Positions 28,004 to 37,685 of a stretch of DNA of 64,000 nt are shown piece by piece. The stretch comes from JAJRXR01 sp041987545. Lineage in GTDB: Bacteria > Planctomycetota > Phycisphaerae > Phycisphaerales > UBA1924. The stretch lies in the NCBI GenBank assembly GCA_041987545.1, contig JBHIWH010000003.1:310001-374000 (forward strand), in the 5' to 3' direction. The first letter of the stretch is position 1. Every line of letters begins with the position of its first letter. Both the position numbers and the translations under genes were made by a program. A model generated the notes under the pieces. It was given only the letters and a program-made list of their open reading frames with translations. It had not been told where the DNA came from and did no database searches.

Positions 28004-31000
28004 TCAGGCCGGGTTGGGCGGCGCATGCAGCCGCGGGGCCCGGTCCTCGCCCCGGTCGTCGGGAAGGTCGAGGTTTCCCGTCCATGCGATCGCGGCCCAG
28101 CGCTTTAGGTCGGCCAGGATCATCAGGAAGCAGGGCAGCACGACGAGGATGATCGCCGTCGCGCTCATCAGCCCGAAGCTGATCGTGATCGCCATCGGGA
28201 TCAGGAACCGGGCCTGGAAGCTCTGCTCGAGCATCAGGGGCAGCAGCCCGAGCACCGTCGTGATCGTGGTCAGCAGGATGGCGCGGATGCGGGCCCGCCC
28301 GGCGTCGAGGGCCGCCTGGCGGACGGTCTCGCCCAGGCGCCGACGCTCGTTGAAGAACTGCATGAAGATCAGCGAGTCGTTGACCACGACGCCTGCCAGC
28401 GCGATGAACCCGATCAGGGACAGGAACGTCATGTTGAAGCCGAGAATCAGGTGCCCCCAGATCATGCCGATCGTCGCGAACGGGATCGCGCTCATGACGA
28501 TCAGGGGCTGCAGGTAGCTCTGGAAGAGCCAGGCGAGCACGACGTAGATCAGCCCCATCGCGACGAGCATGCCGATGGGCAGCGTCTCGAAGCTCTCGGC
28601 CATTTCTTTTTGGCGCCCGCGCTCCAGGATCGCGATGCCCGGGTTGTCGGCCTGGATCCGCCGCATGTCGGCCTGCAGGGCGGCGGCGATCTCCTCCGGG
28701 TTGGCGATGCTCGGGTTCACGTCCGCGGTCACCGTCACCGCCCGCTCCCGGTCCAGGCGGCGGATCGTCGCGTACGAGCGACCCTCCTCGATCCTGGCGA
28801 TCTCGCTCAGCGGGACCGGCGCGCCCGAGGGCGAGATCACGTGCATCGACTCGAGCGCCCCCAGGCTCCGCCGCACGCGCTCGGGCATGATCACGCGGAC
28901 GTCCACGTCCTCCCGCTCGCCGGCGAACGTGAACGCCTCGAGCCCGAAGACGGCGCCCTGGATCTGCTGGCCCAGCCCGGCCCGCGTGAAGCCCAGCTCG
29001 CTCGCGCCGTCGCGGAGGGTGAACCGCAGCTCGCGCTGCCCGGCATCCGCGTCGTTGGCGACCCCGAAGACGCCCTTGCGGGAGGCCATCTCCCGCTCGA
29101 GCTGTGCGACGGCGCGGTCGATCCGCTCCTGCGACTCTCCCGTGACGGTGAACGTCAGCGCCGGCCCGCCCGGCCCGCCCCCGATGCCCTCCATCCGGAG
29201 CGACTTGATGCCGGGCAGCTCGCCCACGTGCTCGCGGATGGCGATCTGGATCTGCTCGCTTGTGCGGTCGCGTGTCTCGACCGGGTTCAGCTCGAGGATG
29301 AGCTGGCCCAGGTGGTCGCCCGTGCTGTCGTTGCCCTCGCCGTTGATGTCCCCGATGCCGCCCGAGACGGCGTAGACGCTGGCGACCTCGGGCTGGGCGA
29401 GGGCGGCCTCCTCGAGCCGGCGGACGATCGAGTCCGTCTCCGCCGCCGGCGCGCCGATGGGCATGACGAGCGAGATGTTGATCGTCTCCGAGTCCTCGGT
29501 CTCGAAGTAGACGAACTTGAGGATCCCGCCCGCGAACAGCGACGCCGAGACGATGACCCCGGCGACCGCGATGCAGACCGTCAGGTACCGCCGCCGGAGC
29601 GCGACCTCCAACGTCTTCATGTAGAACGGGACGATCTTCTTGTTGATAATCCGGTCGCGGGCGTGGTCGAACTTCAGCTCGATGGCCTCGAGCTTGGTCG
29701 TGCCGCCCGTCTTCTCCTGTTGGTCGTGGGCCCGGAGCGAGTGTGCCATGTGGCACGGCAGGATGAAGAGGCACTCGACGAGCGAGACGATCAGCGCGCA
29801 CGCCGCGACCGCGGGCAGCCACTGCATGAAGTCGCCCAGCTGCCCCTCGACCAGCGCCAGGGGCAGGAACGCGCAGATGGTCGTGAGCACGGTCGAGACG
29901 ACGGGCCAGGCGACCTGATTCGTGCCCTTGATCGCGGCCTCGTCCGCGGGCTCGCCCCGCTCGTGGCGCGCGGTGATGTTCTCCGAGACCACGATCGCGT
30001 CGTCCACGAGGATGCCGATCACGATGATCAGCCCGAACATCGTGATCAAGTTCAGCGTCAGACCGAGCAGGCTCATGACGGCCAGCGTGCCCAGCAGCGA
30101 GATGATCAGCCCGAGGGCCACCCAGAAACTGATACGCCAGTTGAGCAGCAGGACGAGCGTGATGAAGACCAGCACCCCGCCGAACAACGCGTTCTTGGAC
30201 AGCAGGCTCAAGCGCTGCTGGACGAACCGGGCCAGGTCGGTCGTCACGATCAGCTCGCCCGGCGGCGGGCCGGACTCGGCCCGCGAGAGCCCGAGCTCGT
30301 AGGCCGCGATCCGATCCGAGAGCGGCGAGTCGTCGCCCGGCTTGCGGGGCGCGATCGAGGCCAGCTTCTCGCCCGGGCTCAGCTCGATCTCCTCGCCCCG
30401 CCGTCCGGCGGCGTACGCCTTGACCAGCCCCGCCATCTTCACGACGTCGTCGTCGCCGACCTTGAACACAGTCAGGCTCACCGCGGGCTTCCCGTTCAGG
30501 CGGCTGGCCAGCGCCACGTCGCGGAAGCCCTCGGTCACGTCCGCGACGTCGCCCAGCCGCAGGACCTGGCCCGACGGGTCGGCGCGGACGACGATGTCGC
30601 GGATGTGCTCGCCCCGCTCCTCGACGCCCACCGCCCGCACCGCCACGTTGGCGCTGTCGGAGCGGACGGAGCCCCCGGGCAGCTCGCGCATCGCCGCGGC
30701 GACCTTCTCGGCGATCTCGGGCAGGCCCAGCCGGTGCTCGATGACCGCCTCGGGCCGGACCTCGACGCGGATCTCGTCTCCCCGCACGCCCGAGAGCACC
30801 ACGTCGCCCATCCCGGGGATCGTGAGCAGGTCGTCGCGGATCTGCTGGATCGCCCGCTTCATGTCCCGCTCGGGCGCGTCGCCGTACAGCGACAGCACGA
30901 CCGCGGGCAGGTTCGGCTCGATCTTCTGGACGGTGATGCGGTCGGCCTGGTCGGGCAGGTCCTGCAGCGCGTCCACCTCGCGTTTGACGTCCGCGACGGC

Positions 31001-31309
31001 CGCGTCGATGGGCACGCCCTCGGCGAACTCGACGCGGACCGACGCCGCCCCCTCGACGATCGTGGACGTGACCTCCTCCACGCCGTCGATGTCCGCGACG
31101 CGGTCCTCGATCTTGATCGCCAGCGAGTCCTCGACCTCCTCGGGGGCGGCCCCCGGGTAGGGCGCGTTGATCGCCACGAGCGAGGGGGCGATCTCGGGAA
31201 AGAACTCGCGCCGCAGCGTCAGCCCGAAGATGATCCCCGCGCCCGCGATGGCGAGCATGACCAGGTTGGCGACGACCGGGCGGCGGACGCCGAACTCCGG
31301 GAGGCCCAT
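28004..31309 (-). CDS. RND efflux permease (AcrB/HAE family)
   Basis: 1101 residues, inner-membrane proton-driven pump. The N-terminus (FGVRRPVVANLVMLAIAGAG) is the first membrane helix of the family; the paired proton-relay aspartates occur in GILVDDAIVVSENI near residue 435. Twelve membrane helices in two halves can be counted, with LAGVVVNDSLIFM in the second. The start at ATG 31309 lies 1 base after the stop of the fusion-protein gene, so the two form an operon. No outer-membrane TolC-type gene is adjacent. Substrates unknown. Confidence 0.93.
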   Translation of the reverse strand: MGLPEFGVRRPVVANLVMLAIAGAGIIFGLTLRREFFPEIAPSLVAINAPYPGAAPEEVEDSLAIKIEDRVADIDGVEEVTSTIVEGAASVRVEFAEGVPIDAAVADVKREVDALQDLPDQADRITVQKIEPNLPAVVLSLYGDAPERDMKRAIQQIRDDLLTIPGMGDVVLSGVRGDEIRVEVRPEAVIEHRLGLPEIAEKVAAAMRELPGGSVRSDSANVAVRAVGVEERGEHIRDIVVRADPSGQVLRLGDVADVTEGFRDVALASRLNGKPAVSLTVFKVGDDDVVKMAGLVKAYAAGRRGEEIELSPGEKLASIAPRKPGDDSPLSDRIAAYELGLSRAESGPPPGELIVTTDLARFVQQRLSLLSKNALFGGVLVFITLVLLLNWRISFWVALGLIISLLGTLAVMSLLGLTLNLITMFGLIIVIGILVDDAIVVSENITARHERGEPADEAAIKGTNQVAWPVVSTVLTTICAFLPLALVEGQLGDFMQWLPAVAACALIVSLVECLFILPCHMAHSLRAHDQQEKTGGTTKLEAIELKFDHARDRIINKKIVPFYMKTLEVALRRRYLTVCIAVAGVIVSASLFAGGILKFVYFETEDSETINISLVMPIGAPAAETDSIVRRLEEAALAQPEVASVYAVSGGIGDINGEGNDSTGDHLGQLILELNPVETRDRTSEQIQIAIREHVGELPGIKSLRMEGIGGGPGGPALTFTVTGESQERIDRAVAQLEREMASRKGVFGVANDADAGQRELRFTLRDGASELGFTRAGLGQQIQGAVFGLEAFTFAGEREDVDVRVIMPERVRRSLGALESMHVISPSGAPVPLSEIARIEEGRSYATIRRLDRERAVTVTADVNPSIANPEEIAAALQADMRRIQADNPGIAILERGRQKEMAESFETLPIGMLVAMGLIYVVLAWLFQSYLQPLIVMSAIPFATIGMIWGHLILGFNMTFLSLIGFIALAGVVVNDSLIFMQFFNERRRLGETVRQAALDAGRARIRAILLTTITTVLGLLPLMLEQSFQARFLIPMAITISFGLMSATAIILVVLPCFLMILADLKRWAAIAWTGNLDLPDDRGEDRAPRLHAPPNPA

Positions 31310-31310
31310 G

Positions 31311-32762
31311 TCAGCCTCCCCCCGCGGCGGTCTCCGCGGCGTCGGGCGCCTCGCCGTCGCGCGCCACGCCCGTGCCGGCATCGCCCGTGTCCCCCCGCAC
31401 GCCGACCAGCATCCCGTCGACGAGCTGGTCGAGGTTCGACAGGACGACCTCGGACCCGGGCTCGATGGAGGCGGCCGGCTCGAGCACCGCCCACTCACGC
31501 TCGCTCGCCCCGTGCCCGGGGATCGTGCCCGAGTAGTAGTGCTCGACGCGGATCCCCACGCCCCGCACGACGCGCTCGGCGTCGTTGTCCGTCGCCTCGG
31601 CCAGCAGAACGCGGTCGCCGCTGACCGCCCGCCTGGGCACCAGCACGCGCGGGTGCTCGCGCGACGAGAGCACGCGCCCCACGACGAACCGGCCCGGCGT
31701 GAGCAGCGGGCCCGCGCCGCCCGGCTCCTGCGTCACCTCGACGAAGACGGCGATCGTCCGCGTCGAGGTGTCCGCCTCGGGCGCGACCCGTGCAATGCGT
31801 CCGGACCACAGCGCCTCGTCGGGCCCGTCGGGCCGCAGCTCGACCCGGTCGCCCGGCGAGACGCTGCCCCTGGCCGACACGGGCAGCCGCAGCGGGATCT
31901 CGATCCGGGTCATGTCCACGACACGGGCGACGGTCTGCGACGCCGAGACCCACTCGCCCCGCTCGACGTCGACGCGCTGCAGCACGCCGTCGAGCGGGCT
32001 GGTGATGCTCGTCCGCGACAGGTTCTCCCGTTCGATCCGCTGCGTCGCCAGCTCGGCCTCGAGCTGGGCCTCGAGCCTCGCGCGGCGGGCCGGGACCACG
32101 CCCAGCTGCTGCCGCAGCGTCTCGAGCGTCCGCTGGGCCCGGCGCAGGGCGGCCAGCCGCAGGTCGATCTCGCTCGCCGAGCCCGCGCCCGCCCGGTCGG
32201 CCTCGACGGACCGGTCGTAGTCCCGCTGCGCCGTCTCGGCCTCGTTGTCCGCAAGGCGCACCTGCTCGCGCAGCGCCGCCTCCTCGATCTCCAGCGCCGA
32301 CAGGTCTGACTCAAGCGCCTCGGCCCGCTTCTGGCTCGCCAGCGCCCGCTGCTCGTAGTCGGTCGGGTCCACGCGGACGATCAGGTCACCCTCGCGGACC
32401 TCGGCGCCCGCCTCGACCCGATCCGGGCGCTCGACGATCCGACCGCCGACCTGCGCCGGCACGTCGGCGGCGTTCATCGCCCGCGCCGTCCCGAAGCCCT
32501 CCCAGACCCGCGGGATGTCGATCCGCTCGACGACGACCGTCCGTACCAGCAGCGCCGGGCCGGTCTGCTCGGTCTTGGGCGGGGTTGCCCGCAGGACGAA
32601 GAGCACGACGAATATGACGATCGCCGCGACGAGCACGCCCCCCGCGATCAGCACGCGGGTGAGCCACACGAGCCAGGTCAGGCGGCGCGTGCCGCCGGGA
32701 CCGCTCGACGCATCGGGCTCCGACTCGTCCATACGCACACTGGTCGCGCCCGGGGAGGTCAT
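31311..32762 (-). CDS. RND efflux membrane-fusion protein (HlyD/AcrA family)
   Basis: 483 residues. One membrane helix (residues 34-57) anchors it to the inner membrane. The biotinyl-lipoyl half-domains flank a long helical hairpin (about residues 115-230, Glu/Arg/Ala-rich), followed by the beta-barrel (VELRPDGPDEALWSGRIARV). It would connect the adjacent permease to an outer-membrane channel. The start is ATG at 32762 with TAGCAT 9 bases upstream; a second Met at residue 11 is possible. Confidence 0.9.
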   Translation of the reverse strand: MTSPGATSVRMDESEPDASSGPGGTRRLTWLVWLTRVLIAGGVLVAAIVIFVVLFVLRATPPKTEQTGPALLVRTVVVERIDIPRVWEGFGTARAMNAADVPAQVGGRIVERPDRVEAGAEVREGDLIVRVDPTDYEQRALASQKRAEALESDLSALEIEEAALREQVRLADNEAETAQRDYDRSVEADRAGAGSASEIDLRLAALRRAQRTLETLRQQLGVVPARRARLEAQLEAELATQRIERENLSRTSITSPLDGVLQRVDVERGEWVSASQTVARVVDMTRIEIPLRLPVSARGSVSPGDRVELRPDGPDEALWSGRIARVAPEADTSTRTIAVFVEVTQEPGGAGPLLTPGRFVVGRVLSSREHPRVLVPRRAVSGDRVLLAEATDNDAERVVRGVGIRVEHYYSGTIPGHGASEREWAVLEPAASIEPGSEVVLSNLDQLVDGMLVGVRGDTGDAGTGVARDGEAPDAAETAAGGG

Positions 32763-32771
32763 GGTTCACGG

Positions 32772-32777
32772 ATGCTA
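32772..32777 (-). promoter_or_regulatory. -10-like TAGCAT 9 bases before the efflux operon
   Basis: TAGCAT on the minus strand ends 9 bases before the ATG at 32762. No Shine-Dalgarno sequence is visible in the gap. Confidence 0.35.
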
Positions 32778-32831
32778 GGCCCCGCGTCGCCCGAGCCGAC
32801 CCATCGGATTCGCCGGGTCGGGCCCGCCCGC

Positions 32832-34460
32832 TCACCCGCCGGGCGCCGCCGACTCCAGACCCAGCAGGGGCGCCAGCAGCCAGACCGCGAGCGTCACGAT
32901 CAAGACGCCGACAAGATTCAGCGCCAGGCCCGCGCGGGCCATCTGCCCGATGCTCAGCCGCCCCGAGGAGAACACGATCGCGTTGGGCGGCGTCGCGACC
33001 GGGAGCATGAACGCGCAGCTGGCCGCCAGCGCCGCGGGCAGCAGCAGCAGCGACGGCCGGTCCATGCCCAGCTCGACCGCCGCCCCGGCGAGCACGGGCA
33101 GCAGCGCGCTGGTGACGGCGGTGTTGCTCGTCAGCTCCGTCAGGAAGATGACGACCAGGGCGATGAGCGCGATCAGGATGATCAGCGGAAGCGCGCCCGC
33201 GGCGGTGAACGCCGAGCCGATGAACACGTCGACGCCGTTGGACTCCATCGCCTTGGCCAGCGCCAGCCCGCCGCCGAAGAGCAGGAGCACGCCCCAGGGC
33301 ATGCGCTCGGCGGTCCTCCAGTCGAGCGCGAACTCGCCGCGGCGTGGGTTCACGGGGATCACGAACAGCGCGAGGCCGCCGAGCATCGCGATGCCGGTGT
33401 CCGTCAGCGCCGCCAAGGGCGAGAGGAGCGTGAACGCCCGGAGGAGGAGGACAACGGCCCCCGACGCATCCCCGCCGAACGCCCACGCCTGGTCGGCGAG
33501 CATCGCTTCGATCTCGCGCGCGGTCTCGCCGACCGCGACGAGCTGCGGCCGCGTGATCCACGCCAGGGCCGTGATGGTGAACACGACGAACACGACCCAC
33601 TCGCCGCGGCTCATGGGGCCCAGGGCCGCGCGGCGCTCGCGGATCATCGCCCGCCCGCCAGGGATCTCGGCCAGCCGCACAGGGTGGGCCAGACGCGTCA
33701 GGTAGACCCACGCGATGGGCAGGAACACGACGACCACGGGCAGCCCGATCTTCATCCACCCGACGAATGAGACCGTCACGCCGTACCGATCCTCGACGAA
33801 GCCGGCCAGCAGCGTGTTGGGTGGCGAGCCGATGAGCGTGCCGATGCCGCCGATGGAGGCGGCGTAAGCGATGCCGAGCATCAGCGCGGTCGCGAAGGGG
33901 CCGGCGGCGCCCGCGCCCTGCCCCGACTCGTCCAGGCGCCGATCGACCAAGTCGATCACGCTGAGCCCGATGGGCACGAGCATGATCGCCGTCGCCGTGT
34001 TGGAGACGAACATGGAGAGCATCGCCGTCGCGATCATGAAGCCGGCGATGAGGCGCCTTGGGCGCGTCCCGACGATCAGGATCGTCGTCAGCGCGATCCG
34101 CTTGTGCAGGTCCCACTTCTGCATGCCCAGGCCGAGCAGGAACCCGCCCATGAACAGGAAGATCAGCGGGTGGGCGTACCGGGCGGTTGTCTCGCCCAGG
34201 CCCAGGGCGCCGATCAGGGGGAAGAGCACGATCGGGACGAGGGCCGTCGCGGCCAGCGGGATCGCCTCGGTCAGCCACCACGTCGCCATCAACGCCGCGC
34301 CCGCGGCGGTCGCCCGCCCGCCGGCGCTCAGCCCGTCGTCACCGCCGGGCAGGACCAGGTACAGCAGCGCCGCCACCAGCGGGCCGGCGATGAGCCCGGC
34401 CCAGCGCACGCGGGAGTGGCCCCCCGCCGCGCCCGACGTTGTTGAGCCGTTGCTCGCCAT
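32832..34460 (-). CDS. SLC13/DASS-family sodium-coupled anion symporter
   Basis: 542 residues, 11-12 membrane helices. The two Ser-Asn-Thr motifs of the family are present in MFVSNTATAIMLVPIG and ELTSNTAVTSALLPV; they form the sodium and carboxylate/sulfate sites. Family members import sulfate or C4-dicarboxylates and citrate; the substrate is not certain here. The long frame to 34778 is rejected: the ATG at 34460 starts just before the first helix and TAGCCT lies 11 bases upstream. The divergent methyltransferase gene begins only 42 bases away. Confidence 0.88.
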   Translation of the reverse strand: MASNGSTTSGAAGGHSRVRWAGLIAGPLVAALLYLVLPGGDDGLSAGGRATAAGAALMATWWLTEAIPLAATALVPIVLFPLIGALGLGETTARYAHPLIFLFMGGFLLGLGMQKWDLHKRIALTTILIVGTRPRRLIAGFMIATAMLSMFVSNTATAIMLVPIGLSVIDLVDRRLDESGQGAGAAGPFATALMLGIAYAASIGGIGTLIGSPPNTLLAGFVEDRYGVTVSFVGWMKIGLPVVVVFLPIAWVYLTRLAHPVRLAEIPGGRAMIRERRAALGPMSRGEWVVFVVFTITALAWITRPQLVAVGETAREIEAMLADQAWAFGGDASGAVVLLLRAFTLLSPLAALTDTGIAMLGGLALFVIPVNPRRGEFALDWRTAERMPWGVLLLFGGGLALAKAMESNGVDVFIGSAFTAAGALPLIILIALIALVVIFLTELTSNTAVTSALLPVLAGAAVELGMDRPSLLLLPAALAASCAFMLPVATPPNAIVFSSGRLSIGQMARAGLALNLVGVLIVTLAVWLLAPLLGLESAAPGG

Positions 34461-34490
34461 GGTCGGGGCGCAGGCTACCCACGCCGTGGA

Positions 34491-34496
34491 TACCGT
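34491..34496 (+). promoter_or_regulatory. -10-like TACCGT 6 bases before the methyltransferase gene
   Basis: TACCGT ends 6 bases before the GTG at 34503, supporting that start. The oppositely directed TAGCCT of the SLC13 gene lies only 13 bases away (34472-34477), so two promoters are packed into 42 bases. Confidence 0.4.
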
Positions 34497-34502
34497 GCGG
34501 CC

Positions 34503-35429
34503 GTGACCGAGCAGGCCTCCAGCGCGCCCCATCACCCGCCCGATCCCGCTGCCCGCTCGCCCAGCGCCGATCGGCTTCGCGGTCGGGTGGACGCCGCCGT
34601 CCGGCGCGTCGCGCCCTCGGTCCCCGTGCTCTCGCGCTCGCGCCTCCTCATGGCGCCGCTGGACGCGATGGACTGGCTCGTGTCCAGGGCCCTGGGCGTC
34701 GCGGGCGAGATGCCGCCCAACCGGTTCCGCGTCCGCGTTGGCGCGGGCAATCGGCTGCTCTTCAACCAGGTCCAGCACCGCGAGATGGGTGTGGGCTTCT
34801 GGCTCAACCGGATCAGCGAGGGATCGGTCCGGCTCGACTCGCGGATCCTGGACATCGGGTGCGGGTGCGGGCGGTACGCATCGGTTCTGGCCGGCTCACG
34901 CTTCGCCGGGCACGTGGAGTTCACGGGTCACTACACGGGCGTGGACGTGGACGAGCAGATGCTGGCCTGGTGTCGGCGCCGCTTCCCGGCCGACCGGTTC
35001 ACGTTCCTGGCCGTCCCCATGCGGTCGGAGGTCTACCACCCGGACGCCGACGGGGAGGCGGCGGCGAGGCTGGACGTGCCAGATGCTTCGCAGGACTTCG
35101 TCTTCAGCGTCAGCCTGTTCACACACCTGCTGGCCGACGACGTCGAGGGGTACCTGCGGGAGACCGCCCGCGTGCTGGCGCCCGGGGCGGCGATGCGGAT
35201 GACTGTCTTCTGCCTCGACGACCTCCGCGAGCTGGGCGTGCTGGGGGGGCGGTGGACTTTTACCCATCGGCGGGGCCCGGCGTTCATCGAGAACGAGCGG
35301 TACCCCGAGGCGGCCGTCGCCTACGAGCGGGCCTGGCTGCTCGACGCGTGCGTGCGGGCGGGCCTGGTCGACGCGCGTGTCCTGCCCGCGCCCGGGCAGA
35401 GCGCCCTGGTCGCGCGGGCGGCGTCGTAG
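34503..35429 (+). CDS. class I SAM-dependent methyltransferase
   Basis: 308 residues. ILDIGCGCGRYASVLAG (residues 115-131) is motif I of SAM binding; YTGVDVDEQMLAW is motif II; SLFTHLLADDVEGYLRE is the motif typical of the type 11/12 family. An N-terminal region of about 100 residues with a basic, helical character may bind a substrate or membrane. The target is unknown; neighbouring genes give no clue. GTG at 34503 is chosen. Confidence 0.8.
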   Translation: MTEQASSAPHHPPDPAARSPSADRLRGRVDAAVRRVAPSVPVLSRSRLLMAPLDAMDWLVSRALGVAGEMPPNRFRVRVGAGNRLLFNQVQHREMGVGFWLNRISEGSVRLDSRILDIGCGCGRYASVLAGSRFAGHVEFTGHYTGVDVDEQMLAWCRRRFPADRFTFLAVPMRSEVYHPDADGEAAARLDVPDASQDFVFSVSLFTHLLADDVEGYLRETARVLAPGAAMRMTVFCLDDLRELGVLGGRWTFTHRRGPAFIENERYPEAAVAYERAWLLDACVRAGLVDARVLPAPGQSALVARAAS

Positions 35430-35474
35430 GCCGCCCGCTGGCGCTGGCGCCGCCGACGTGCCGATCTGGCTTGG

Positions 35475-36548
35475 GTGATCAAGTACCTGGGCTCCAAACG
35501 CCGCCTCCTGCCCACGATCCTCGGGCTCGTGGAGCGCGCGCACGGCGGGCGCCCCGGGACGGCGATCGACCTGTTCAGCGGCACCAGCCGCGTCGGGCAC
35601 GCGCTCAAGGCCCGGGGTTGGCGCGTCCTTGCCAACGACCACAACACGTACGCGCACACGCTGGCGACGTGCTACGTCCAGGCCGACGCGGAGGGCGTGC
35701 TGGGCGACGCCGAGCGGCTTGTCGCCGAGTTCAACTCGCTCGCCGGGTCGCCCGGGTACTTCACGCGGACGTTCTGCGAGCGGGCGCGGTACGTGCACCC
35801 GAAGAACGGCGAGCGGATCGACGCGATCCGTTCGCGCATCGGCTCGCTCTCGCTGCCGCCCGAGCTGGAGGCGGTCGTGCTGACCAGCCTGATCGAGGCG
35901 GCCGACCGGGTGGACTCGACGACCGGCGTGCAGATGGCCTACCTCAAGTCCTGGGCGCCGCGGGCGGGCAAGGACCTGCAACTCCGCGTGCCCGCCGTGC
36001 TGCCCCGGGCCGCGGCGGGCAGGGGGCGGGCGCTGCGGGCCGACGCGCTGGACGCGGCCCGGACGCTGGCGGACGAGGCGCCGGAGGCCGACCTGGCGTA
36101 CCTCGACCCGCCCTACAACCAGCACTCGTACCTGGGCAACTACCACGTGTGGGAGACGCTGGCCCGGGGCGACGAGCCGGAGACCTACGGCGTCGCGTGC
36201 AAGCGCGTCGATTGCCGCCAGCGCCGCTCGCGGTTCAACTCCAAGCGCGGCATCGGCCCGGCGCTGGCCGAGGTCGTCGCGGCGGTCCGGGCGCGGACGA
36301 TGATCGTCTCGTTCTCAGACGAGGGGGCGCTGAGCCGCGGGCAGGTCGAGTCGATGCTCGCCGAGCGGTTCGACGCCGGGCCGGTCGTCGTGGAGCGCGA
36401 GGACCGGCGCTACGTCGGCGCGCAGATCGGGATCTACAACCCCGGCGGCGAGCGGGTCGGCGAGGTCAAGAAGCTGCGGAACCGTGAGTTCCTGTTCGTC
36501 GCGGGCGAGGGCGCCGAGGCGCTGCGGGCGGCGCCCATCGCGGCGTAG
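35475..36548 (+). CDS. DNA N6-adenine methyltransferase, D12 class
   Basis: 357 residues. KYLGSKRRLLP (residues 3-13, motif X), DLFSGTSRVGHALK (32-45, motif I) and DPPYNQ (211-216, catalytic motif IV) are those of Dam/FokI-type enzymes (PF02086). It transfers a methyl group from SAM to adenine in DNA. The start is GTG at 35475; no canonical ribosome-binding site is seen. No restriction endonuclease gene is adjacent, so it is probably an orphan methylase. The target sequence cannot be predicted. Confidence 0.88.
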   Translation: MIKYLGSKRRLLPTILGLVERAHGGRPGTAIDLFSGTSRVGHALKARGWRVLANDHNTYAHTLATCYVQADAEGVLGDAERLVAEFNSLAGSPGYFTRTFCERARYVHPKNGERIDAIRSRIGSLSLPPELEAVVLTSLIEAADRVDSTTGVQMAYLKSWAPRAGKDLQLRVPAVLPRAAAGRGRALRADALDAARTLADEAPEADLAYLDPPYNQHSYLGNYHVWETLARGDEPETYGVACKRVDCRQRRSRFNSKRGIGPALAEVVAAVRARTMIVSFSDEGALSRGQVESMLAERFDAGPVVVEREDRRYVGAQIGIYNPGGERVGEVKKLRNREFLFVAGEGAEALRAAPIAA

Positions 36549-36564
36549 CGGCCCGGCGTGCGCC

Positions 36565-36592
36565 AAAGAAAAACCGCCCCGGTCAGGGGCGG
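36565..36592 (-). terminator. intrinsic terminator after the aminotransferase gene
   Basis: A 7-bp stem (CCGCCCC / GGGGCGG) with a 5-base loop. On the minus strand it is followed by TTTTTCTTT, so it ends the gene starting at 37636. The plus-strand methylase gene stops just before it. Confidence 0.85.
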
Positions 36593-36619
36593 CTCAAGTA
36601 TGCGAATACAAGCCTCGGA

Positions 36620-37636
36620 TCAGTCCTCGGGCACGTTGTCCGAGGTGACGATCTCGCGGAACTTGGAACGGATCCGGTTCGTGATCGGCCCTTCGCCGTC
36701 GGAGATCGTGTGCGTCGAGGTGAGTTCCAGGTCCTTGTGCCGCAGCACCTCGCGGACGGCGATCATCTCGGCGGCCGACCCGGTCAGGAAGACCTCGTCG
36801 GCCTCGAGCAGCTCGTTGAGCCCGAAGTACTTCTCCTCGATCGGCACGCCGCAGGCGGGGCACAGCTCGTCTTTGACGAAGCGGCGGGTGATGCCCTCGA
36901 GGATGCCGGCCTCGCTGGGGGGCGTGTACGCCTTGCCGTCCTTGATCATGAAAATGTTGTCGCCCGAGCCCTCGGTGATCTGGCCCTTGATGTTGAGCAT
37001 GATGACCTCGAGGAGCTGGTCCTCGGCCTTCTGGATGCCCAGCTTGCGGCCGAGGTGGATCGCCTCGCACTTGGCCATGATGTTGTTGAGGTAGTTGAGG
37101 CTCTTGATCCGGGGGTCGAGGCACTCGATGGGCGTCTTGGGGCGGTTGGCGACGACGACCCGCATGCCCTTCTCGTACATCTCGGGCTTGTAGAGCGTGA
37201 TCGTGTCGGCGATGCAGATCACGCCGGCGGTGGGGCAGTGGTAGGGGTTGAGGCCCAGCGTGCCCTCGCCCCGGGTGACCAGGAGACGGATGTACCCGTC
37301 GGTGATGCCGTTGGCCCGGACGCACTCGCGCTGGATCTCGATCATCTCCTCGCGGGAGACGGGGATGTCCAGGAAGAGCTTCTCGGCGCAGCGGTAGATG
37401 CGGTCCATGTGCTGGCCGAGCTTGAAGATCTTGCCGTTGTAGACGCGGATGCCCTCGAAGACGCCGTCGCCGTAGAGCAGCCCGTGGTCGTAGACCGAGA
37501 CCATCGCCTGGCTCTTGGGGACGAGCCTGCCGTTGACCCAGATCAGCGGGCGGTCCTGCGTGGGGTCGGAGGCGGCGCCCGCGGGCGAGCTGGCGGGGGT
37601 GGGCATGGGGGTCGTCCTTGAGGTGGTCTGGCTCAT
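36620..37636 (-). CDS. ilvE: branched-chain amino-acid aminotransferase
   Basis: 338 residues, class IV PLP-dependent aminotransferase for Leu, Ile and Val. SVYDHGLLYGDGVFEGIRVY (residues 47-66) is the class IV start, with the PLP lysine in RIKSLNYLNNI (K178) and EGSGDNIF binding the phosphate. Two cysteines (CPAC) sit in the C-terminal half. The first 30 residues are Thr/Pro/Ala-rich and precede the domain. The ATG at 37636 has GGAGG 7 bases upstream; a TAGAAT -10 lies 43 bases further. Terminator follows. Confidence 0.93.
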   Translation of the reverse strand: MSQTTSRTTPMPTPASSPAGAASDPTQDRPLIWVNGRLVPKSQAMVSVYDHGLLYGDGVFEGIRVYNGKIFKLGQHMDRIYRCAEKLFLDIPVSREEMIEIQRECVRANGITDGYIRLLVTRGEGTLGLNPYHCPTAGVICIADTITLYKPEMYEKGMRVVVANRPKTPIECLDPRIKSLNYLNNIMAKCEAIHLGRKLGIQKAEDQLLEVIMLNIKGQITEGSGDNIFMIKDGKAYTPPSEAGILEGITRRFVKDELCPACGVPIEEKYFGLNELLEADEVFLTGSAAEMIAVREVLRHKDLELTSTHTISDGEGPITNRIRSKFREIVTSDNVPED

Positions 37637-37679
37637 CGGCGGTCCTCCGTGCGTTGGCGCGGCCGCGCCGACGGGGCCC

Positions 37680-37685
37680 ATTCTA
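37680..37685 (-). promoter_or_regulatory. -10 element TAGAAT of ilvE
   Basis: TAGAAT matches the TATAAT consensus at five of six positions. No -35 is found at 16-18 bases. A leader of about 36 bases with a proper Shine-Dalgarno sequence would result. Confidence 0.4.

Noticed and set aside
28451..31624. 1057-residue plus-strand frame
   Set aside because: Antisense to the RND permease; composition (Arg, Asp, Gly, Ala) matches reversed codons of a membrane protein.
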